Below are positions 59,731 to 64,000 of a stretch of 64,000 nt of DNA, one piece after another; the first letter of the stretch is position 1, and every line of letters begins with the position of its first letter. The stretch lies in contig CAKKQC010000019.1 in assembly GCA_919901855.1 (NCBI GenBank), positions 33,653 to 97,652 of the forward strand. The letters are read 5' to 3'. Position numbers and translations under genes: made by a program. This DNA comes from a bacterium. Lineage in GTDB: Bacteria; Oederibacteriota; CAKKQC01. The notes below the pieces were generated by a model that searched no databases, was not told the DNA's origin, and saw only the letters and a program-made list of their open reading frames with translations.

Positions 59731-60944
59731 TACCGCTTGGGTCCCCCCAGCCTGGCCCAGAGACCCCGGGCCTCCTCCAATACCAGCCGCGCGGGGACCC
59801 CGTGGCGGGCGGCCAGACGCCGCACCTCCCGCCATTCCGGTATCGCGTGAAAGCTGGCCCCCTCGCCGGCGACCTTGAAGGTGAGCGCCCCCCACCGCGT
59901 CCCGAGCCGGACCTCCCGCCGCACCAGCCGGACCCGCTCCGGCCGGGTGATCCGCACCCCCAGCGTGCCCGTCTCCTCCAGCACCGCCCGTACCATGGCG
60001 TCGAGGCGGTCCGCGGGAGCCAGCACGGTGAGCGCGACCCCCGGACGGTTCCGTTTCATCGAGACGGCGGTGGTCCAGGCTTCGAGCGCGCCGTCCCGGT
60101 ACACGCGCTCGAGCACGGCCTGGACGAGCTGGGGACTCATGTCGTCGACGACGGCGTCCAGCTGGCGGAGTTCCTCCTCCGGCGCCGTGCCCGGCGCATC
60201 CGTCGTCCCCAGGAACGCCCGCAGGATATTCGGACGGTCCACCGGATCGCGCGCGCCCGCCCCACACCCGATCCGGTCGACCAGCATGGGGGGCGGAAGG
60301 CCCGGTTCGGCCAGACCCGCGACCAGGGCCGCACCAGTGGGCGTCGCGAGTTCCCCCCTCCCCAAGCCGAACCGGACCGTCCGGCCGCGCAGCAACTCCG
60401 CCGTGGCCGGGGCCGGCACAGGCAGGTCGCCGTGCGCAGTGCCGACGCGGCCGGAGCCGACGGTCACCGGCGAGGCAAAGACGCGCTCGACACCCAACCG
60501 GTGCAGGACGAGCAGACTGCCGAAGACGTCCACGGCGGTGTCCACATCCTCGAGCTCGTGCAGGTGGACGTGCGCGACCCGGCGTCCATGCACCGCCGAT
60601 TCTGCGCGCAGGATCCGGGCGACGATGCGCGCGCCGGTCGCCGCGACGCCGGATGACAGGCCCGCCGACCGCGCGCGGCGCTCGAGGCTCGCGACGAGAC
60701 TCGGAGCCCCGTGCGTTCCCGTCGCCTTCGGCCGCACGTCGACGCGGAGCGCCGCGAATCCACGGCGCCGCACGCGATGGACTCGCCAGGACCACGCGGG
60801 CAGGCGCAGCCTCCGCAGGTCGCGGGCGACCGCGGCGGCAAGGCCGCCTCGGCTGGACGCGATCGCTTCGCCGAGGTCGAGCAGCGCGCCGAGGACCATG
60901 TCGCCGCTCACGCCCGACGAGCAGTCGAGGTAGAGGATTCTCAC
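59730..60944 (-). CDS. larC: LarC, nickel insertion into the pincer cofactor
   Basis: LarC inserts nickel into pyridinium-3,5-bisthiocarboxylic acid mononucleotide, the cofactor of lactate racemase and related enzymes. From GTG 60944 the protein has 404 residues. The N-terminus has 'YLDCSSGVSGDMVLGALLDL', the His-rich 'RRVAHVHLHELEDVDTAVDV' follows, and the C-part has 'ELRQLDAVVDDMSPQLVQAV'. It is one continuous reading frame, unlike the frameshifted larC of Lactobacillus. The GTG overlaps the larB stop. Confidence 0.94.
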   Translation of the reverse strand: MRILYLDCSSGVSGDMVLGALLDLGEAIASSRGGLAAAVARDLRRLRLPAWSWRVHRVRRRGFAALRVDVRPKATGTHGAPSLVASLERRARSAGLSSGVAATGARIVARILRAESAVHGRRVAHVHLHELEDVDTAVDVFGSLLVLHRLGVERVFASPVTVGSGRVGTAHGDLPVPAPATAELLRGRTVRFGLGRGELATPTGAALVAGLAEPGLPPPMLVDRIGCGAGARDPVDRPNILRAFLGTTDAPGTAPEEELRQLDAVVDDMSPQLVQAVLERVYRDGALEAWTTAVSMKRNRPGVALTVLAPADRLDAMVRAVLEETGTLGVRITRPERVRLVRREVRLGTRWGALTFKVAGEGASFHAIPEWREVRRLAARHGVPARLVLEEARGLWARLGGPKR

Positions 60945-61702
60945 CGGCTGCGGGTCCTTCGCGCGATCATGGCGGCATAATACCCGGCTCCGAATCCGTT
61001 GTCGATGTTGACCACTGCGATCCCCGGCGCGCACGCGTTCATCATCGCGAGCAGGGCGGCCAGTCCCCGGTAGCTCGCGCCGTAGCCGACGCTCGTCGGC
61101 ACCGCCACCACCGGCCGGTCCGTGAGTCCCCCGACCACGCTCGGCAGCGCTCCTTCCATGCCGGCCGCGACGACGAGGGCGTCCGCCGCCCCCAGGAGCT
61201 TCCGCGCCGCGAACAGGCGGTGCAGGCCGGCGACGCCCGCGTCGTAGTGCCGCTGCACCCGGACGCCCAGGAACTCGGCCGTCCGCGCTGCTTCCTCCGC
61301 CACCGGGATGTCGCTCGTGCCCGCGCAGAGCACGCCGACCAGACCATGCGCGGGAGCCGGGACGGCCTTGCCGGCCACGAGCACGCGCGAGTCCCGGTCG
61401 TATGCCACGCGCAGACCGGCGCCGCGCAGGCGGTCCGCCAGCGCTTCCGGCGCCCTGGTCGCGAGCGCGCGCCCCGAACGGCGCACGAGGGACCGGATCA
61501 CGGCTTCGGATTGGCCAAGGCTCTTGCCTTCGCAGAACACGACCTCGGGGGAGCGCGTGCGAAGCTCGCGGTGGAAATCGAGGCGGGCGAATCCCATATC
61601 CTCGAACGGGAGCCATCGAAGACGACCGAGGGCGGCGCGGGCCGAGAGACGGCCGCGCCGGACATCCCGGAGCACGGCGAGCACGTCTCGGGGCGCCCGC
61701 AT
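60941..61702 (-). CDS. larB: LarB, pincer cofactor biosynthesis (AIR carboxylase-like)
   Basis: LarB carboxylates and hydrolyses nicotinic acid adenine dinucleotide in the first step of nickel-pincer cofactor synthesis. From ATG 61702 it has 253 residues. The PurE-like C-domain has 'AGTSDIPVAEEAARTAEFLG', 'DALVVAAGMEGALPSVVGGL' and 'VAVPTSVGYGASYRGLAALL'. The N-part has 'FARLDFHRELRTRSPEVVFC'. LarE, the sulfur-transfer enzyme, is not in the window. The ATG shares a base with the yraN stop. Confidence 0.93.
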   Translation of the reverse strand: MRAPRDVLAVLRDVRRGRLSARAALGRLRWLPFEDMGFARLDFHRELRTRSPEVVFCEGKSLGQSEAVIRSLVRRSGRALATRAPEALADRLRGAGLRVAYDRDSRVLVAGKAVPAPAHGLVGVLCAGTSDIPVAEEAARTAEFLGVRVQRHYDAGVAGLHRLFAARKLLGAADALVVAAGMEGALPSVVGGLTDRPVVAVPTSVGYGASYRGLAALLAMMNACAPGIAVVNIDNGFGAGYYAAMIARRTRSR

Positions 61703-62082
61703 CACGCCCACCCGGGCCGGAAGGCGTCGGGCAGATGGGATACGGACGGATCCCCCGCGTCGCCGACCGCCACGACGACCACGTCGAAACGGCAAACGGG
61801 GGGACGGGAGGCGTACCGTTGAAGGTAGGCGTCCGCGGCTCTGAGCATCCGGCGCTGCTTCCGGGCGTCCACGGATTCCGCCCCCGAACCGAAAGTGGTG
61901 CCGCGCCGCGTCTTGACCTCGACGAACACCAGGGTGGAACCTTCCCAGGCGATCACGTCGAGCTCGCCCGTCCGCTTCCGCCAGTTCCGCGCCTCGATCC
62001 GGAACCCGTGCCGTTCCAGCCAGCGCACGGCGAGATCCTCCCCCGCCTGACCGGTGACTATATGGGGCGCCTGTTGTGCCAT
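61702..62082 (-). CDS. yraN: UPF0102 family protein YraN
   Basis: From ATG 62082 the protein has 126 residues with the family's restriction-endonuclease-like core: 'GQAGEDLAVRWLERHGFRIE', 'GELDVIAWEGSTLVFVEVKT' with the D...E-x-K residues, and 'DARKQRRMLRAADAYLQ'. Its function is not settled, although a nuclease role is often suggested. It usually sits near rnhB or rpsP; here it leads the larB-larC genes. Confidence 0.92.
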   Translation of the reverse strand: MAQQAPHIVTGQAGEDLAVRWLERHGFRIEARNWRKRTGELDVIAWEGSTLVFVEVKTRRGTTFGSGAESVDARKQRRMLRAADAYLQRYASRPPVCRFDVVVVAVGDAGDPSVSHLPDAFRPGWA

Positions 62083-62105
62083 GTGCTCAGGTGATTGTAC
62101 CCCCC

Positions 62106-62145
62106 AACCCTTCGACTCCCTCGCTTCGCTCGGTCGCTCAGGGTT
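62106..62145. repeat. REP-like inverted repeat
   Basis: Outer arms AACCCT/AGGGTT and inner arms CGAC/GTCG enclose a CTCGCTTCGCTCG core. Sequences of this style, CCTTCGAC followed by GCTCAGG, recur as short dispersed elements in many environmental genomes. It lies between the ExeA-type gene and yraN. Only one copy is in the window. Confidence 0.5.
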
Positions 62146-62165
62146 AGGGGCCAGGAAGGCCCCTA
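62145..62165 (-). terminator. Hairpin at the end of the ExeA-type gene
   Basis: TAGGGGCC and GGCCCCTA form a perfect 8-bp stem with a 5-base loop, and the stop codon (TAG) lies inside the stem. No T-run follows, so it may act as a terminator or an mRNA end-protecting hairpin. Confidence 0.45.
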
Positions 62166-62990
62166 ATCGCTCTTCTTGAGGCCGAGGTCCGTCGCGACGG
62201 TACGCACGATCTCGGCGTCGAGCTGGCTCTTCCGGGTGAGGTATCCCTCGAGCAGGGCATTGTCGCAGATCGTGTTGATCAGCCGGGGGATCCCCTTGCT
62301 GAACTGGAAGACTTCGACGAGCGCGTTCTCGGTCAGGAGGTTGTCCGCCCCGCCCGCGATCCGGATGCGGTGGCGGATGTAGGCGCCCGTCGACGGCAGG
62401 GTCAGATACTTGAGACTGAACCGGAGGGCGATCCGCTGGACGAGCGGCGGGTCCACGGCCATGTTCTTCTCCAGCTCGGGCAGGCCGATGAGCACGATAG
62501 ACAGGAGCTTCTTGCCGGGCTCCTCGAAGTTGAGCAGGCCGCGGAACTCCTCGAACATGGACTTGGACTGGATCATGTTGGCCTCGTCCACGAGCACGAC
62601 CGCCTTCTTGCCCTCCTGGTGGAACGTCAGAAGCCGCTCGTATAGCTGGCCGATGAGCGTCTTCTTGTCGTCCCCGGGCTTCTCGATATCGAACTGGGTC
62701 GCCACCTTGCGCAGGAACCAGTCCGGCGTGACCTCGCTGTGCACGATCACCATGAGGGCGGATTTGTACTTGTCCGGCTGGGCGAAGAGCTTCTCGTTCA
62801 CCTTCCACGCGAGGAGGGTCTTGCCGGTCCCCGAATCCCCCAGCATGACCGTTAGCCCCTTCATCGTGTCGATCGCGTGCATGAGGCGCACCATGGCCTC
62901 CGCATGCTGGTCGCTCTCGAAGAAGAAACGGCTGTCCGGCGCGTTGGAGAACGGCTGTTCGCGGAGGTTGTAGAACTGCTCGTAGCTCAT
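62163..62990 (-). CDS. ExeA/GspA-type AAA ATPase
   Basis: The 275-residue protein starts 'MSYEQFYNLREQPFSNAPDS', typical of ExeA/GspA-type ATPases. It has Walker A 'GDSGTGKT' at 51-58, Walker B 'VVLVDEAN' at 131-138, and the later 'FQFSKGIPRLINTICDNALL' of this AAA group. ExeA works with ExeB in type II secretion, where it helps the secretin cross peptidoglycan. Here no peptidoglycan-binding domain or GspB neighbour is visible, so the true system is uncertain. Confidence 0.85.
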   Translation of the reverse strand: MSYEQFYNLREQPFSNAPDSRFFFESDQHAEAMVRLMHAIDTMKGLTVMLGDSGTGKTLLAWKVNEKLFAQPDKYKSALMVIVHSEVTPDWFLRKVATQFDIEKPGDDKKTLIGQLYERLLTFHQEGKKAVVLVDEANMIQSKSMFEEFRGLLNFEEPGKKLLSIVLIGLPELEKNMAVDPPLVQRIALRFSLKYLTLPSTGAYIRHRIRIAGGADNLLTENALVEVFQFSKGIPRLINTICDNALLEGYLTRKSQLDAEIVRTVATDLGLKKSD

Positions 62991-63050
62991 CTGGTCACCT
63001 CAACCTGGCCTTCGAGCGGCGTTCCCGCCACCCTCGAGCCTAATCAGACA

Positions 63051-64000
63051 TCAGACATACGAAACTCGCGGCCTCGCCCGCACGGGCTCCGGCGCCGCCA
63101 CGACGGCCGCCGGTTCCAGCCTCGGCGGCGCCGCCGGTGCCGGTGCCGAGGGCCGTGCCGGGGGTTCCGGCGCCGCGCTCGGCATCTCGGGCAGGGCCAA
63201 CCGGGCCCTCATTTCGGCCACCTTTTGCCTGAGGTCCGCGCGTCCCGGCTCGCGCTTGAGCACCGACTCGTACACGCTCAAGGCCTCTTCGAGGTGACCC
63301 TGACTAAGATAAACCTCGGCCATCGTCTCCGTCAACGGGTCCTCGGACGAGGCCGCCGGCAGGCCCAAGGCCAGGGGGAACGCCGGTCCACCCGGCTCCT
63401 CGGGGCCCGCCTTGGCCAGAATCTGCTCCCGGGTAGCCTCGTGGGACACCGGCGCTGCACGGTCCGCACGCGCCTGATACTCACGCTCCAACTGGGCGCG
63501 AATGCGCTTTTCGACCGCTTCCGCGGTCTCGGCGGGGGGAGGCGGCGGCTCGGCCGCCCGCACGGGCGGTCCCGCCACGGGCGCCGCCGGGGCGGGCGCG
63601 GCGGCGGCCGCCGGGGCACTGCGCGCCGCCGGTGGAAGGCCCGCCTGTCGCTTGCCCGCCGATTTCGCCATGAACTCCGCCATGACCGCCTGAATGCTGT
63701 CCTTGATACTCGCGTCGTCGGGCACGAGCAGTTGCGCCTGATTCAGGAAGTCGAGAGCCTCGTCGAACGAGCCCTGCCGCATCGCGGATTGCGCCATGCT
63801 GATCATGCGTTTCGCCCGCTGATCCGGCGTAAGGACGGTCTTCGGTCGCGGTGGCGCCACCGCGGGCATCGCGGTCATCTCCGAGGCGACCGCGGGCCGC
63901 ACGGCCGGCACGGGAGCCTGCGGCATGGCCGCCGCCGGCCTCGGCGGCACCGCCGGCGCCCGCAGGACGGGCGGCGCGGGCGCAGCGGCCGGAATGCGCG
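63051..64000 (-). CDS. Pro/Ala-rich TPR-like protein (incomplete at window edge)
   Basis: The frame runs open to the right edge, so the N-terminus is missing; a GTG at 63950 is only one possible internal start. Two TPR-like segments can be seen ('SMAQSAMRQGSFDEALDFLN' and 'AEVYLSQGHLEEALSVYESV'), separated and flanked by long Pro/Ala-rich stretches. The gene ends 60 bases before the ExeA-type ATPase, so they may form one operon. I do not recognise a named family. Scaffolding of a secretion or pilus machine would fit but is inference. Confidence 0.7.
   Translation of the reverse strand, partial: RIPAAAPAPPVLRAPAVPPRPAAAMPQAPVPAVRPAVASEMTAMPAVAPPRPKTVLTPDQRAKRMISMAQSAMRQGSFDEALDFLNQAQLLVPDDASIKDSIQAVMAEFMAKSAGKRQAGLPPAARSAPAAAAAPAPAAPVAGPPVRAAEPPPPPAETAEAVEKRIRAQLEREYQARADRAAPVSHEATREQILAKAGPEEPGGPAFPLALGLPAASSEDPLTETMAEVYLSQGHLEEALSVYESVLKREPGRADLRQKVAEMRARLALPEMPSAAPEPPARPSAPAPAAPPRLEPAAVVAAPEPVRARPRVSYV

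Noticed and set aside
59730-60944. Programmed frameshift in larC
   Set aside because: The reading frame is continuous through both halves, so no frameshift is needed.

Overview
The window is GC-rich, and every gene I can support (about 80 CDS and 2 tRNAs) lies on the minus strand, so transcription runs from high to low coordinates. The genes point to a Gram-negative bacterium (BamA, flagellar basal body) with flagella. It uses the zinc-binding (C+) forms of S4, S14, L24, L33 and L36. An uncultivated GC-rich lineage such as Rokubacteria/Methylomirabilota is my best guess, but that is inference only; no rRNA gene is present to settle it.

Right edge (64000 to 59700): an incomplete Pro/Ala-rich TPR-like protein, an ExeA/GspA-type AAA ATPase, a REP-like hairpin, then yraN-larB-larC (UPF0102 nuclease-fold protein and two nickel-pincer cofactor enzymes).

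Translation and transcription block (59612 to 19164): a sigma70-like promoter precedes tRNA-Thr(GGT) and tuf. Then follow rpmG, tRNA-Trp(CCA), secE-nusG, rplKAJL, rpoBC, rpsLG-fusA, the S10 and spc gene sets, secY-adk-map-infA-rpmJ, rpsMKD-rpoA-rplQ, hisS-aspS, phoH-ybeY, a CNNM/CorC membrane protein, a DUF1573-cytochrome c fusion and bamA. From tuf to bamA this is 50 CDS with no gap over 67 bp, many 1-4 bp stop/start overlaps, and the first convincing terminator only after bamA. rpmD (L30) is absent from its usual place between rpsE and rplO.

Middle island (19000 to 16717): an intergenic stretch with inverted and tandem repeats, a UPF0175 protein, a DUF4258-like/DUF2283 pair that looks like a toxin-antitoxin module, and a lone L-rhamnose isomerase gene (rhaA).

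Flagellar cluster (16500 to 1): a MerR-type regulator is translationally coupled to flgB. It is followed by flgC, fliE, fliF, a small gene whose product repeats the FliG-binding tail of FliF, fliG, fliH, fliI, fliJ, a very long fliK, flgD, a small flagellar-operon protein, a very long flgE, a terminator, then flbD, motA, motB and an incomplete fliL. The MerR-type promoter has a dyad centred in its -35/-10 spacer, as expected for autoregulation by this family.

The most interesting points are the stand-alone FliF-tail protein, the MerR-type control point at the head of the flagellar operon, a Lys88-to-Pro change in S12, a four-cysteine insert in EF-Tu, a probable CTG start for BamA, and the enlarged hook protein and hook-length ruler.
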